Source: Actinomycetes bacterium
GTDB lineage: Bacteria; Actinomycetota; Thermoleophilia; Solirubrobacterales; Solirubrobacteraceae
Reading direction: 5' to 3'
Assembly (NCBI GenBank): GCA_021792455.1
Contig: JAJYUP010000005.1
Location: 1 to 57,282, forward strand
Length of the DNA: 57,282 nt
How positions within the stretch are numbered: the first letter of the stretch is position 1; each line of letters starts with the position of its first letter. Below, one piece after another: positions 1 to 8,001 of the stretch. Under the pieces are notes generated by a model. That model saw only the letters and a program-made list of their open reading frames with translations. It made no database searches and had not been told where the DNA came from. The position numbers were made by a program, and so were the translations under genes.

Positions 1-1
1 G

Positions 2-727
2 GCGACGGTGATGGTGACGAGCTCGACCGGCGCCTTCTCGAACGCTGTGCCCCTGAAGATATCCTCGACGGGATCGCTTGCGATCTCCCTCGCCTCCCCG
101 TCCTCAGGGAAGGTGACCGAAGGGCAGAAGGTGACGATCACAGGCAAAGAACTCGGCTCCCCAGGGTGGGTGAGCCTGATCGACGCAGGGGTCTCGTGGG
201 GGGCACCCTCAGACGCGGCGAGGCTGCCGATCGACTCCTGGTCCACCAACGCAGAAGGGGTGACGAGCATCACCTTCACGATGCCAAGCCCGCAGGGGCC
301 GGCAAACGAATGGCAGCTGATCCCGAGCACGACCGCGACGATCGCTGTGACGAGCGAGGCGTGGAAGGTGTCGAACACCCTGAGCCTCACCGTCGAGCCG
401 ACGGGCTCGATCCCGCTGCTGTCGATCTCGCCGGCAGACCCAGAACCTGGGCAGGCGGTGACGCTGACCGGCTCAGGGTTCGGCGCGACGCAGGGATCGG
501 GCTATGTGACCCTGATCGACAACGGGGTCTCCTTCGGGGCGCCGAACGACGCCGCCGCCCTGACGATAGGCGAATGGCAGACCGACTCCACAGGCACCTC
601 GACGATCGTCTTCGACATGCCATCCTCGAGCGGAACCTGGCACCTCACACCAGGCACGACCGCGACGCTGTTCGTGACGAGCGCAGCTGGCGCGGTCTCC
701 AACGAGATCTCCTTCACGGTCCCGTAG
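2..727 (+). CDS. Secreted/surface protein of IPT/TIG-like repeats (5' end outside window)
   Basis: The frame is open to the left edge, so the true start is off the window. The first visible residues (ATVMVTSSTGAFSN) match the end of a repeat unit seen twice more (TTATIAVTS..., TTATLFVTS...). The visible part therefore holds the tail of one repeat and two full repeats of about 100 residues. Each full repeat has a 'vtItG..lGs.g.VsLiD.GVsWGAPsdAa' half, then a 'sITFtMPs...W.L.P.TTAT' half, and ends in a beta strand. This looks like the beta-sandwich IPT/TIG-like repeats of actinobacterial extracellular proteins. Ser/Thr/Gly richness and the absence of membrane segments fit an exported protein. 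Ligand and anchoring are unknown. Confidence 0.7.
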   Translation, partial: ATVMVTSSTGAFSNAVPLKISSTGSLAISLASPSSGKVTEGQKVTITGKELGSPGWVSLIDAGVSWGAPSDAARLPIDSWSTNAEGVTSITFTMPSPQGPANEWQLIPSTTATIAVTSEAWKVSNTLSLTVEPTGSIPLLSISPADPEPGQAVTLTGSGFGATQGSGYVTLIDNGVSFGAPNDAAALTIGEWQTDSTGTSTIVFDMPSSSGTWHLTPGTTATLFVTSAAGAVSNEISFTVP

Positions 728-765
728 CCCTTCACGGTCCCGCAGCGGGGCGGGCAGAGGATGCA

Positions 766-780
766 CTCCGCGGCGCGGAG
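766..780. terminator. Possible GC-rich hairpin terminator
   Basis: CTCCGC-ggc-GCGGAG forms a perfect 6-bp stem with a 3-nt loop, 39 nt after the stop of the repeat protein. There is no T-tract, which is common for high-GC actinobacterial terminators. The short stem keeps confidence low. Confidence 0.3.
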
Positions 781-881
781 GCTGGAGTCCGCGCTCGCCT
801 GCAGATATGTATCCTCACGCCACACATGTTGCGAAGTCAGATCTGCATCGATGATCAGCGCAGGCGGCGGATCGCGGGGGG

Positions 882-2198
882 ATGTGGCGATCCCGGCATG
901 GAGGGTGTGCGCTGAGCGGGCTCCGTCGCGCGCCTGGTCGGCTCTGCGGCGGGTTCCGCGCTCCTTTGCGCGCGGAGCTGCGGTCTGCTGCCGCGGCGGC
1001 GGCGATCGCGTGTGCGGCCGGGGTGATCTGCGCGGGGGCGGGCGCGGCTCAGGGCATCGCCGCCCGCTCCGAGGCAGCCCGCAGCGCCGCTGCCGAGCAT
1101 GCCGTCGTGAGCTCCTCAGCCTCCGCCGCGCCCCAGCTGGCGGCCACCGTGCTGCCGCACCCAAGCGCCTCGGTCACCTCCGTCGCCGGCCTCTCCTGCC
1201 TCTCGGCGAGGCTCTGCTTCGCAGTCGGCACCGCGACGATCATCCATGGGCGCAGCGCCCTGACCTCGAACACGGGGCTGATCTGGCGCTACGACGGCAG
1301 CTCCTGGAGGCTGCTCGACCGACTCCGCATACCGCAGAGCAGCCTTGCCGGCATCTCATGCAGCTCCGCCTCCTTCTGTTTGGCCGTCGGGCGCGCGGGC
1401 AACCCGGAGTCCGTCACCCTTGCACTGCGCTGGAACGGGCACACCTGGTCGCGCGCAAGCGCGGCGAGCCCTGCCTCGAGCGGCAACGGCGACGCCCTCG
1501 CCTCCGTCGCCTGCCCCTCGCGCGGAAGCTGCTTCGCGGTCGGCGGCATCAATCTCGGCGAGGCGAGCGCGGGCCTGCCCAACGTCCTGCTCGAGCACTG
1601 GGGCGGGAGGCGCCTGAGCGTCGTCAAAGCGCCTGACGCGGGCCTGCTCTCGATCGCCTGCGCTGGGAGCAGGGACTGCTGGGCCACGACCTACCCGCCT
1701 GGCGCGCAGGTCGAAACCAACGAGATCGAGCACTTCAACGGGCACAGCTGGTCGACCGTGAAGCTGCCGGTCTCGATGAGCGGCGGGGAGCCTGGGATCA
1801 GCTGCCGCACGAGCGCGGCCTGCTGGATCGTCGGCGACCGCAACGTGAACGGCCTGATCCCAGTGGCGGTCCACCTGGTCCACGGCGCCTGGCGCAGCAC
1901 CCCGATGCAGATCCCCCGCTACCCGGACGTCACACTGCAGGGGATCGACTGCGCCTCGTCAACCGACTGCTTCGCCGTCGGAGCCAACGAGATCGTCGGT
2001 CCCGGCATCACGAATCCCTCGAGCCAGGAACCCTTCGCCGAGCAGTGGAACGGCTCTGTCTGGCAGAGGGTGAACGTCGTCGGGGCGGGCAGCGCCTATC
2101 TTGCCGCGGTTTCATGCACGAGCGATGGCTTCTGCGTCGCCGGCGGATCGCAGCAGCGAGGCGCAAAGAGCGTGCCGATCGCAGCTGTCGCCAGGTGA
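882..2198 (+). CDS. Secreted protein with seven C-x5-C repeats (beta-propeller-like)
   Basis: This is a 438-residue protein with a basic N-terminus and a hydrophobic Ala-rich segment (about residues 36-56) that fits a signal peptide or anchor. The mature part contains seven evenly spaced motifs of the form ISCxxxxxCFAVG: CLSARLC, CSSASFC, CPSRGSC, CAGSRDC, CRTSAAC, CASSTDC and CTSDGFC. Most are followed by Trp-rich strands (W.YDGSSW, WNGHTWS, FNGHSWS, WNGSVWQ). Seven such units suggest a seven-bladed propeller with each blade pinned by a disulfide, which would require export. The start is the ATG just after a G-rich run. No enzymatic motif is visible; related proteins are common but uncharacterised in Solirubrobacterales. 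Confidence 0.7.
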   Translation: MWRSRHGGCALSGLRRAPGRLCGGFRAPLRAELRSAAAAAAIACAAGVICAGAGAAQGIAARSEAARSAAAEHAVVSSSASAAPQLAATVLPHPSASVTSVAGLSCLSARLCFAVGTATIIHGRSALTSNTGLIWRYDGSSWRLLDRLRIPQSSLAGISCSSASFCLAVGRAGNPESVTLALRWNGHTWSRASAASPASSGNGDALASVACPSRGSCFAVGGINLGEASAGLPNVLLEHWGGRRLSVVKAPDAGLLSIACAGSRDCWATTYPPGAQVETNEIEHFNGHSWSTVKLPVSMSGGEPGISCRTSAACWIVGDRNVNGLIPVAVHLVHGAWRSTPMQIPRYPDVTLQGIDCASSTDCFAVGANEIVGPGITNPSSQEPFAEQWNGSVWQRVNVVGAGSAYLAAVSCTSDGFCVAGGSQQRGAKSVPIAAVAR

Positions 2199-2280
2199 GG
2201 CGGCGTGATGCGGGGCGGCTGAGCTGAGGCGGCTGGCGCCGGTGCGAGAGAGCGCGCCGCGCAGAGGACGTGGCGGCTGA

Positions 2281-2389
2281 GAGGCCTGATCGCCGCTGCG
2301 GTGATCCTGATGCAGGCCATCAATGCGGGCGTGATGCCCACTCTGCTCACGAGGAGGCCTGATCGCCGCTGCGGTGATCCTGATGCAGG
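2281..2389. repeat. 36-bp perfect direct repeat, two copies (2281-2316, 2354-2389)
   Basis: Two identical 36-bp copies, beginning GAGGCCTGATCG and ending CCTGATGCAGG, are separated by 37 bp. The flanks and the spacer are not similar to each other. They fill most of the roughly 300-bp non-coding stretch 2199-2494, in which I see no gene. The spacing mimics a CRISPR unit, but there are only two copies and no cas genes. Confidence 0.8.
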
Positions 2390-2481
2390 AGTGTCACCCG
2401 ATCGGGAGTGCTGGCCGATCGTCCAGTGCCCTTCGCGTCTGCACCGGCCGATCGGATGGCCCGGCGCGCGCACCTGTCCCT

Positions 2482-2487
2482 TACAGT
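2482..2487 (+). promoter_or_regulatory. -10 box for leaderless deacetylase transcript
   Basis: TACAGT fits the actinobacterial -10 consensus TAnnnT and ends exactly 7 nt before the ATG at 2495. No Shine-Dalgarno sequence precedes that ATG, so transcription probably begins at or next to the start codon. No clear -35 element is visible. Confidence 0.5.
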
Positions 2488-2494
2488 CCGGCCG

Positions 2495-3277
2495 ATGCCC
2501 ACATTCGCGGCGAGCCCGCCAAGCACCTCTGAGCCTCCCGCCGTCAAGCCTCCCTCTCGAGCCTCACTGCGAGCGCTCCTGCCGAGGACCGCGCGAGAGC
2601 GCCTCTATGAATGGCACCCTGGACGTGCGCGCAGGTGGCGCAGGTATCCTGGCCTCCAGCATCTGCAGGTCCACGGGCAGGCGGTGCTCACCTTCGACGA
2701 CGGGCCAGACGAAGACGCGACGCCGGCGGTCTTGGATGCGCTCGAGCGCGCAGAGCTGAAGGCGACGTTCTTCGTGCTTGGCAGCCAGGTCGATGCGCAC
2801 CCTCATCTCGCGAGGGAGATCGTCGCGCGCGGCCACGAGCTTGGTCTGCATGGCCACCGCCACGAGCGCCACGACCGCATCGCTCCTGATCTCAGCCGGG
2901 AGGATCTCGCGCGCGGCTTCCACACGATCGCTGATCTGACCGGGGTGCGATGCCGTTGGTTTCGGCCTCCCTACGGGAAGAGCTCGCCAGCCGCCCAGCA
3001 GGCGTGTGCGGAGCTCGGAATGCAGGTGGTCTACTGGTCGGCGTGGGGCCTGGACTGGGAGGATGTCGGCGTTGCGCGCATAGTCGAGGTCGCACGCGGG
3101 CAGCTCGATCACGGCTCGATCCTGCTGCTGCACGACTCCGCATGCTGCGCGCGCCGGCGAAGTGCGATGCCGACTGCGGAAGCGATACCGCTCATTGCTC
3201 AGCATGCGCGATCCCGCGGCATCGCGCTCGTCTCGCTTCGAGAAGCGGTGAGCGCGGGCGCGATGTCGCCTGCATAG
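2495..3277 (+). CDS. Polysaccharide deacetylase (NodB domain)
   Basis: This 260-residue protein is a metal-dependent carbohydrate esterase (CE4/NodB fold) that removes N- or O-acetyl groups from cell-wall or extracellular polysaccharides. The family motifs appear in order: LTFDDGPDE (catalytic Asp and first metal Asp), GLHGHRHERH (metal His residues), RWFRPPYGKSS (Arg/Pro motif), WGLDWED (motif 4) and ILLLHDS (catalytic His). The N-terminal 40 residues are Pro/Ser/Arg-rich without a clear signal peptide. I chose the ATG at 2495 because a -10 box sits 7 nt upstream and the longer in-frame extension looks non-coding. It is transcribed alone. The substrate cannot be read from the sequence. Confidence 0.9.
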   Translation: MPTFAASPPSTSEPPAVKPPSRASLRALLPRTARERLYEWHPGRARRWRRYPGLQHLQVHGQAVLTFDDGPDEDATPAVLDALERAELKATFFVLGSQVDAHPHLAREIVARGHELGLHGHRHERHDRIAPDLSREDLARGFHTIADLTGVRCRWFRPPYGKSSPAAQQACAELGMQVVYWSAWGLDWEDVGVARIVEVARGQLDHGSILLLHDSACCARRRSAMPTAEAIPLIAQHARSRGIALVSLREAVSAGAMSPA

Positions 3278-3362
3278 CGGGAGGGCTCGAACGCGCGCCA
3301 TCCCAGCCGCGTGAGCAGGAGGGCTCATCTGCCGAGGCTGTCCGGCGACATATCCAAGCGTG

Positions 3363-3368
3363 TATAAT
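3363..3368 (+). promoter_or_regulatory. Consensus -10 (TATAAT) for leaderless XRE gene
   Basis: A perfect TATAAT ends 7 nt before the GTG start at 3376, and no ribosome-binding site lies between them. This is the geometry of a leaderless actinobacterial promoter. A -35 element is weak or absent. Confidence 0.65.
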
Positions 3369-3375
3369 TGTCTGC

Positions 3376-3984
3376 GTGGATGTCGGTGTTCTCCTCCAGC
3401 AGGCCCGCCGCGCAGCGCGCCTCACGCAGTCTGAGCTCGCGGCTCGGGCGCGCACGACCCAGCCGGCGATCGCCTCATACGAGAGGCGTGCGAAGACGCC
3501 GTCGATCGCGACGCTTGCACGGCTGCTCGACGCCTGCGGGCACGAGCTCGTGGTGCAGGCGCGGCCGAAGATCCGGCGCGGCGCGCTGTCACTGCGGGAA
3601 GTAGGTGAGCAGCTGCGCGAAGAGCTCGGCGAGGAGGGGGCCCTCGACGCAGAGGTCGAGAGGGACGCGCTGCGGCTGATCTTCGGCTTCGCCGACGACT
3701 TCAGGGGATCCTCGCTCCCCGGCAAGATCTCCTTGATCGAGCAGGAGCCGCCGCTCACCGGTTCGAGTCGTCTCGACGCGGCTTTGGCTGGCACCGCGGA
3801 GCTGTTCGCGCGCGAGGCGGCGATCGCAGCGCCTGGGTGGGTGGAGGCGCCGAGCCGCTTCGCCGAGCCGTGGTGGTTCGTCTCGAGCAGGCCGGCGTTC
3901 GACGCATACACGCTCGCTCACACCCCTGCGGTGTTCGCGCGCCACGGTGTGTTCATCGCCCGCGAGGTCTTCGACCGTGTCTGA
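3376..3984 (+). CDS. XRE-family HTH protein, partner of nucleotidyltransferase
   Basis: This 202-residue protein has an N-terminal helix-turn-helix at about residues 5-60 (LLQQARRAARLTQSELAARA, then TTQPAIASYERRAKTPSIATLARLLDACG), typical of DNA-binding XRE/Cro repressors. Residues 65-202 form a C-terminal domain I do not recognise, ending in an aromatic-rich stretch (EPWWFVSSRPAFDAYTL). It is followed 13 nt later by a DUF6036-like nucleotidyltransferase. An HTH protein beside a minimal nucleotidyltransferase is a common actinobacterial pair that resembles AbiE and type IV toxin-antitoxin modules. I infer that this is the regulatory or antitoxin half, probably autoregulated at the TATAAT promoter. 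Confidence 0.75.
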   Translation: MDVGVLLQQARRAARLTQSELAARARTTQPAIASYERRAKTPSIATLARLLDACGHELVVQARPKIRRGALSLREVGEQLREELGEEGALDAEVERDALRLIFGFADDFRGSSLPGKISLIEQEPPLTGSSRLDAALAGTAELFAREAAIAAPGWVEAPSRFAEPWWFVSSRPAFDAYTLAHTPAVFARHGVFIAREVFDRV

Positions 3985-3997
3985 GAGGCGGCCCGTC

Positions 3998-4525
3998 ATG
4001 CGGCTCGATCGGGCAGGCATCCTGCAGGCGCTGCGAGCCCTCGGGGCGGAGCTGAGCAGCCGGGGGATCCGCGGCGAGATGTTCGTCGTCGGCGGCGCCG
4101 CGATGGCGCTCGCGTACTCCTCGCGCCGAGTGACGAGGGACATCGACGCCGTGTTCGAGCCGAAGAGCGCGATCTATGAGGCGGCCGCTGAGATCGCCGA
4201 GCAGCTCGGCCTGCCTGACGACTGGCTGAACGACGCCGTCAAGGCGTTCATGCCCGGCAGGGACGAGGGCGCGCTGCCGATTCCCGAGATCGAGGGGATC
4301 GAGGTCACGACCGCCTCCGCCTCCTACCTGCTTGCGATGAAGCTGATCGCGATGCGTTTCGGCGAGGACGAGGAGGACATCGAAGTGCTGCTCCGCGAGT
4401 GTGGCATCGACACCGTCGAGCAGGCACTGTCACTGCTGAGGCGCCTGTACCCGAGACGAGAGCCGCCGCTGAAGACGAGGCTGTTCCTGGAAGAGCTGCT
4501 GGAGGGTGGCCAGCGCTCGCCGTGA
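3998..4525 (+). CDS. Nucleotidyltransferase, AbiEii/DUF6036-like
   Basis: This 175-residue protein has the start of a minimal nucleotidyltransferase fold: FVVGGAAMALAY, then RRVTRDIDAVFEP. These are the GG and D-x-D elements that bind the nucleotide phosphates and metal. A Leu-rich helix bundle follows (ASYLLAMKLIAMR, then the acidic GEDEEDIEVLLRECG), as in AbiEii and DUF6036 proteins. Such enzymes can transfer nucleotides to tRNA or protein and act as toxins. I chose the ATG at 3998 because GAGAGG lies 9 nt upstream; an alternative GTG at 3977 would overlap the upstream gene by 8 nt. The two genes form a probable bicistronic operon. Toxicity is an inference. Confidence 0.75.
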   Translation: MRLDRAGILQALRALGAELSSRGIRGEMFVVGGAAMALAYSSRRVTRDIDAVFEPKSAIYEAAAEIAEQLGLPDDWLNDAVKAFMPGRDEGALPIPEIEGIEVTTASASYLLAMKLIAMRFGEDEEDIEVLLRECGIDTVEQALSLLRRLYPRREPPLKTRLFLEELLEGGQRSP

Positions 4526-4599
4526 CACCGCTGAGCTCCATCCGCACCCCGCCGGCCACCGGCAACGACCACGCAACCCATGGACGCGCTCCCTCCACA

Positions 4600-5763
4600 T
4601 CAGTAGGAGCGCGGCAGGCCGAGCACGTTCTGGGCGAGGAACGCGAGCACCATGTTCGTCGAGACGGGGGCGACCTGGTAGAGACGGGTCTCGCGGAACT
4701 TGCGCTCGATGTCGTACTCCCGCGCGAACCCGGCGCCTCCGTAGGTGTCCAGGCAGACGTTGGCCGCCTGCCAGGAGGCGTCTGCGGCGAGCAGCTTCGC
4801 CATGTTCGCCTCCGCAGCGGCGCTGTGGCCGGAGTCGTAGAGGGATGCGGCGCGCCTGCGCATCAGGTCGGCCGCCTCTATGCGGGCGTGCGCCCACGCG
4901 ATCGGGAACGCGACGCCCTGGTTGCTGCCTATCGGACGCCCGAAGACCACGCGCTCGCGCGCGTGCGCGACGGCGCGCTCTATGAACCAGCGGCCGTCGC
5001 CAACGCACTCCGCCGCGATCAGGATGCGCTCTGCGTTCATCCCGTCGAGGATGTAGCGGAAGCCCATCCCCTCCTCTCCGACCCTGTTCTGCGCCGGGAC
5101 GAGCAGGCCGTCGATGAAGACCTCCGTCGTGTTGTGGTTCATCATCGTCTCGATCGGGACGATCCGCAGCTGCTCTTCGGGCACCTGCCGCAGGTCGACG
5201 ATGAACGTCGAGAGCCCATGCCAGCGGCCGCGGCTCTCCTCGGGCTCGGAGGTTCGCGCCAGCAGCAGCATGAGATCCGAGTACAGGGCCCGCGAGGTCC
5301 AGATCTTCTGGCCGGAGATCACGTAGTGATCACCCTGCCTGCGCGCGCGCGTGCGGATCCGCGTCGTATCGAGCCCTGCATCCGGCTCGGTCACCCCGAA
5401 GGCCTGGAGGCGCACGCGCCCAGAGGCTATCTCCGGCAGCCACTGCTGCTTCTGCTCCTCGCTGCCGTGGCGAAGGAGCGTCCCCATGATGTACATCTGG
5501 GCGTGGCAGGCCGCCGCGTTGGCACCTGCGCGTTGAATCTCCTCGAGGATCACCGCCGCCTGCGATATCGCCAGCCCCGCCCCTCCATACCGCTCCGGAA
5601 TCAGCGCACCAAGCCACCCAGCGGCGGTGAGCGCCTCGACGAACTCGCGTGGATAGGCGGAGCGCCTGTCCACATCACGCCAGTACTCATCGGAGAACCG
5701 CTCGCACAGCGCGCGCACGCCCGCTCGAATCTCCTGCTCGCTCACGGCTGCATCCTCGCTCAT
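4600..5763 (-). CDS. Acyl-CoA dehydrogenase
   Basis: This 387-residue FAD-dependent dehydrogenase oxidises an acyl-CoA to its 2-enoyl-CoA. The ACAD order is complete: N-terminal helical domain with LIPERYGGAGL, middle beta-domain (AFGVTEPDAGLDTTRIRTRA, ISGQKIWTS), and C-terminal helices (ERVVFGRPIGSNQGVAFPIA, DTYGGAGFAREYDIERKFRETRLYQVAPVSTNMVL). Where many short-chain members carry Glu-Gly-Thr, this one has Ala-Pro-Val-Ser, a variant seen in a recognisable subfamily; the catalytic base is then unclear. I chose the ATG at 5763 because GGAGGT precedes it closely. A GTG at 5796 overlaps the upstream alcohol dehydrogenase stop as GTGA and is a real alternative. It is co-transcribed with that gene. 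Confidence 0.88.
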   Translation of the reverse strand: MSEDAAVSEQEIRAGVRALCERFSDEYWRDVDRRSAYPREFVEALTAAGWLGALIPERYGGAGLAISQAAVILEEIQRAGANAAACHAQMYIMGTLLRHGSEEQKQQWLPEIASGRVRLQAFGVTEPDAGLDTTRIRTRARRQGDHYVISGQKIWTSRALYSDLMLLLARTSEPEESRGRWHGLSTFIVDLRQVPEEQLRIVPIETMMNHNTTEVFIDGLLVPAQNRVGEEGMGFRYILDGMNAERILIAAECVGDGRWFIERAVAHARERVVFGRPIGSNQGVAFPIAWAHARIEAADLMRRRAASLYDSGHSAAAEANMAKLLAADASWQAANVCLDTYGGAGFAREYDIERKFRETRLYQVAPVSTNMVLAFLAQNVLGLPRSY

Positions 5764-5792
5764 CGCACCTCCGACGGGATCGGAGGGCCTGC

Positions 5793-6827
5793 TCACGGGG
5801 TGAGCACGATCTTCAGTGCCTCGCGACGGTCATAGATCGCGTAGGCCTCAGGGGCCTCGTCGAGCGGCATGTGGCGTGAGACGAGCGGGCTGGGGTCGAG
5901 GACCCCTGCTGCCATCATCGCCAGCACGCGGTCGACGTGTCCGATCACGTTCGCTTGGCCCCCCCGCAGCGTGATCGCCTTCAGCCACAGCAGTCCGAGA
6001 TGGACCTCCGCCCGCTCCGCATAGACGCCGATCGCCTGGATCGCGCCGCAGTCACGGGTCATCCGGATCGCGCTCTCCAGCGCACGCGCATCGCCGACGG
6101 CCTCGATGCAGACGTCGACTCCGCGCCCTGCCGTCGCCGCGCGCGCTGCGGCGCGCGGATCCTGCTCGGTGAGGTGGACCGCCTCCGCTCCGAAGGATCG
6201 GGCGAGCTCCAGGCGCGACTCGACGGCATCGACGGCGATCACGTGGGCTGCGCCGGCGGCCTTGGCGATCTGAACGGCGCACAGCCCCACCGGCCCGAGT
6301 CCGAGCACGGCGACGACGTCGCCTGGACGCATCCCGCTCGCGTCGACCGCGTGGAAGCCGGTTCCCATCACATCCCCGGCGAACAGCGCCGCCTCCGCGC
6401 TCATCCCCTCCGGCACCTTGCGCAGCACGAGGTCCGCGTGGGGGACGAGCGCCATCTCCGCCTGGGTTCCCTGCAGCGATCCGAGGGTGGAGCCGTGGCC
6501 GAAGGTGCGCGATTCCACGCAGCGCTGGTACTCACCGCGCATACAGTGAAAGCACGAACCACACGCCGTCTGGAAGCAGCCGAGCACTCGGTCTCCGACG
6601 GCCACGCTGCGGACCTGCTCACCGGTCGCCACGACGGTGCCGACGTACTCGTGGCCGAGGGTGAAGCCCTGCTCGACCCTCACGCGTCCATGGTAGATGT
6701 GCAGGTCCGAGCCGCAGACGCCACTTGCCTCGATGCGAACGATCGCGTCCCCGAGATCGACCAGCTCCGGCTCGGGCCGCTCTTGAACAGTCACCTCTCC
6801 TGGGCCTTGGAAGGTCAGGGCACGCAT
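5793..6827 (-). CDS. Zinc-dependent alcohol dehydrogenase (MDR family)
   Basis: This 344-residue enzyme is a NAD(P)-dependent, zinc-binding alcohol or polyol dehydrogenase. Catalytic-zinc residues are in ASGVCGSDLHIYHG and TLGHEYVG. The structural-zinc loop ACGSCFHCMRGEYQRC has all four Cys. The Rossmann motif is VLGLGPVGLCAVQIAKAAG, followed by VIAVDAVESRLELA, whose Asp favours NAD. I prefer the ATG at 6827, with TATAGT about 10 nt upstream; a GTG at 6839 overlaps that -10 box. It is the first gene of a two-gene minus-strand operon with the acyl-CoA dehydrogenase, diverging from the 3-hydroxyacyl-CoA-dehydrogenase-like gene. The alcohol substrate is unknown. Confidence 0.9.
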   Translation of the reverse strand: MRALTFQGPGEVTVQERPEPELVDLGDAIVRIEASGVCGSDLHIYHGRVRVEQGFTLGHEYVGTVVATGEQVRSVAVGDRVLGCFQTACGSCFHCMRGEYQRCVESRTFGHGSTLGSLQGTQAEMALVPHADLVLRKVPEGMSAEAALFAGDVMGTGFHAVDASGMRPGDVVAVLGLGPVGLCAVQIAKAAGAAHVIAVDAVESRLELARSFGAEAVHLTEQDPRAAARAATAGRGVDVCIEAVGDARALESAIRMTRDCGAIQAIGVYAERAEVHLGLLWLKAITLRGGQANVIGHVDRVLAMMAAGVLDPSPLVSRHMPLDEAPEAYAIYDRREALKIVLTP

Positions 6828-7033
6828 TGGATGGGCCACTATAGCCGATCGATATGCTGCGTTTCCGTGCGATCAATCGTCCGCTCCCCCAGCGCATCGC
6901 GGCCGCATGGCCGAGGCCGGACGCCGCCCACCCGGCGGGACCGCACGTCTGCTCGCAACCGCGTTCGAGCAGCGTCGCATCGATCGGTTCGGTGCCCGCG
7001 CGGCTCGCGCTCCGATCGGAGGAGGGGGTCTGA
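6828..7033. promoter_or_regulatory. Divergent promoter region between adh and 3HCDH-like gene
   Basis: This is 206 bp between divergent genes. The left end holds TATAGT (6843-6838, minus strand) for the alcohol dehydrogenase and, just beside it, GATCGATATG, which resembles half of the operator found elsewhere in the window. Rightward transcription may use TATGCT at 6853-6858. The rest is GC-rich without a gene. Confidence 0.4.
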
Positions 7034-7939
7034 GTGCGCGTAGCGGTCGTCGGCGCTGGCCTGATGGGCGCGCAGATCGCTTGCGAGTATGCGCTTGGGG
7101 GCTATCCGGTGCTCGCGCTGGCTCGTGACGGTGATCGGTTGCAGCAACGCATCGAGGTGGCGCTCGAGCTCCTGCGCGAACATGGGTTGCGAACGCCTGA
7201 GCAGATCGACCGAGCTTCTGGACTGATCGAGCTGAGGGCAGGGGACGCCACGGTCGAGCACATGGATCTGGGGGTGAAGATCGACCTGCTCGTGGAGTCC
7301 CTGCCGGAGGATCTCGAGCTGAAGGCGAGGGGGCTGCGCGCACTGGCCTCCAGCCAGCCTGAGGCGCTGATCGCGACGAACACCTCCTCGATCTCGATCA
7401 GGACGCTGACGGAGGCTGCCGGCCTTCGTGGGCGTCTGATCGCCACCCACTACTGGAACCCGCCGCTGCTCATGCCCCTCGTCGAGGTGCTCGCCGCCGA
7501 TGGGACCCCAGAGCGTGCCCGCGATCGAGTGGTCGAGATGCTTCTGAAGATCGGCAAGAGGCCGGTTCTGCTCAACCGCGAGGTTCCGGGGCTGCTGTGG
7601 AACAGGCTGCAGGCAGCGCTGCTGCGTGAGGCGCTGTGGCTCGTCGAGCAGGGTGTCGCCACGCCGGCGGCGGTCGATGAGGTCGTGCGCGACGGCCTCG
7701 CGCGGCGCATGCGGCTGACGGGGCCGTTCGAGACCGTGGCTCTCGGCGGAGTTGCCACCTTCGAGGCGATCGCCGCCAACCTCTTTCCGACACTGTCAGA
7801 CGCGGAGTCCGCCGTCAGTCTCGGAACTCACCTGCCCGTCGACCCGGCGCAGCTGGCCGCGCTGCGCAAGAGCCGCGAGCGGGCACTCGCCCGCGAGCTG
7901 CTCGAGGAACGCGAGGGCGCCCACCGCCGGAAGGACTGA
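7034..7939 (+). CDS. 3-hydroxyacyl-CoA dehydrogenase-like NAD-dependent enzyme
   Basis: This 301-residue protein begins with a Rossmann motif, VAVVGAGLMGAQIACEYALGG. It also has the family's TNTSSISI and ATHYWNPPLLMPLVEVL segments, whose His-Asn region holds catalytic residues. The C-terminal helical domain (LLREALWLVEQGVATPAAVDEVVRDG) is like that of short monofunctional members such as L-carnitine dehydrogenase, L-gulonate dehydrogenase and lambda-crystallin. From memory, the 'NREVPG...REAL.LV..GVAT' run is close to carnitine dehydrogenase, so a beta-hydroxy acid substrate that is not a CoA ester is possible. The GTG start has GGAGG 8 nt upstream. It is transcribed alone, ahead of the TMADH-like gene. 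Confidence 0.85.
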   Translation: MRVAVVGAGLMGAQIACEYALGGYPVLALARDGDRLQQRIEVALELLREHGLRTPEQIDRASGLIELRAGDATVEHMDLGVKIDLLVESLPEDLELKARGLRALASSQPEALIATNTSSISIRTLTEAAGLRGRLIATHYWNPPLLMPLVEVLAADGTPERARDRVVEMLLKIGKRPVLLNREVPGLLWNRLQAALLREALWLVEQGVATPAAVDEVVRDGLARRMRLTGPFETVALGGVATFEAIAANLFPTLSDAESAVSLGTHLPVDPAQLAALRKSRERALARELLEEREGAHRRKD

Positions 7940-7959
7940 GTGCGGACGCTGCGGTCGGC

Positions 7960-8001
7960 GCGCGCGGGGCTGCGGTTGACGCGCGCGGGGCTGCGGTTGA
8001 C
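7960..8001. repeat. Perfect 21-bp tandem duplication in the TMADH-like promoter
   Basis: The 21-mer GCGCGCGGGG-CTGCGGTTGAC occurs at 7960-7980 and again, immediately adjacent and identical, at 7981-8001. Each copy ends in TTGAC, so the duplication provides two potential -35 hexamers. Confidence 0.9.

Noticed and set aside
2281-2389. Two 36-bp repeats with a 37-bp spacer, the dimensions of a CRISPR unit
   Set aside because: Only two copies, no third repeat on either side, and no cas gene in the window; kept as a plain direct repeat.
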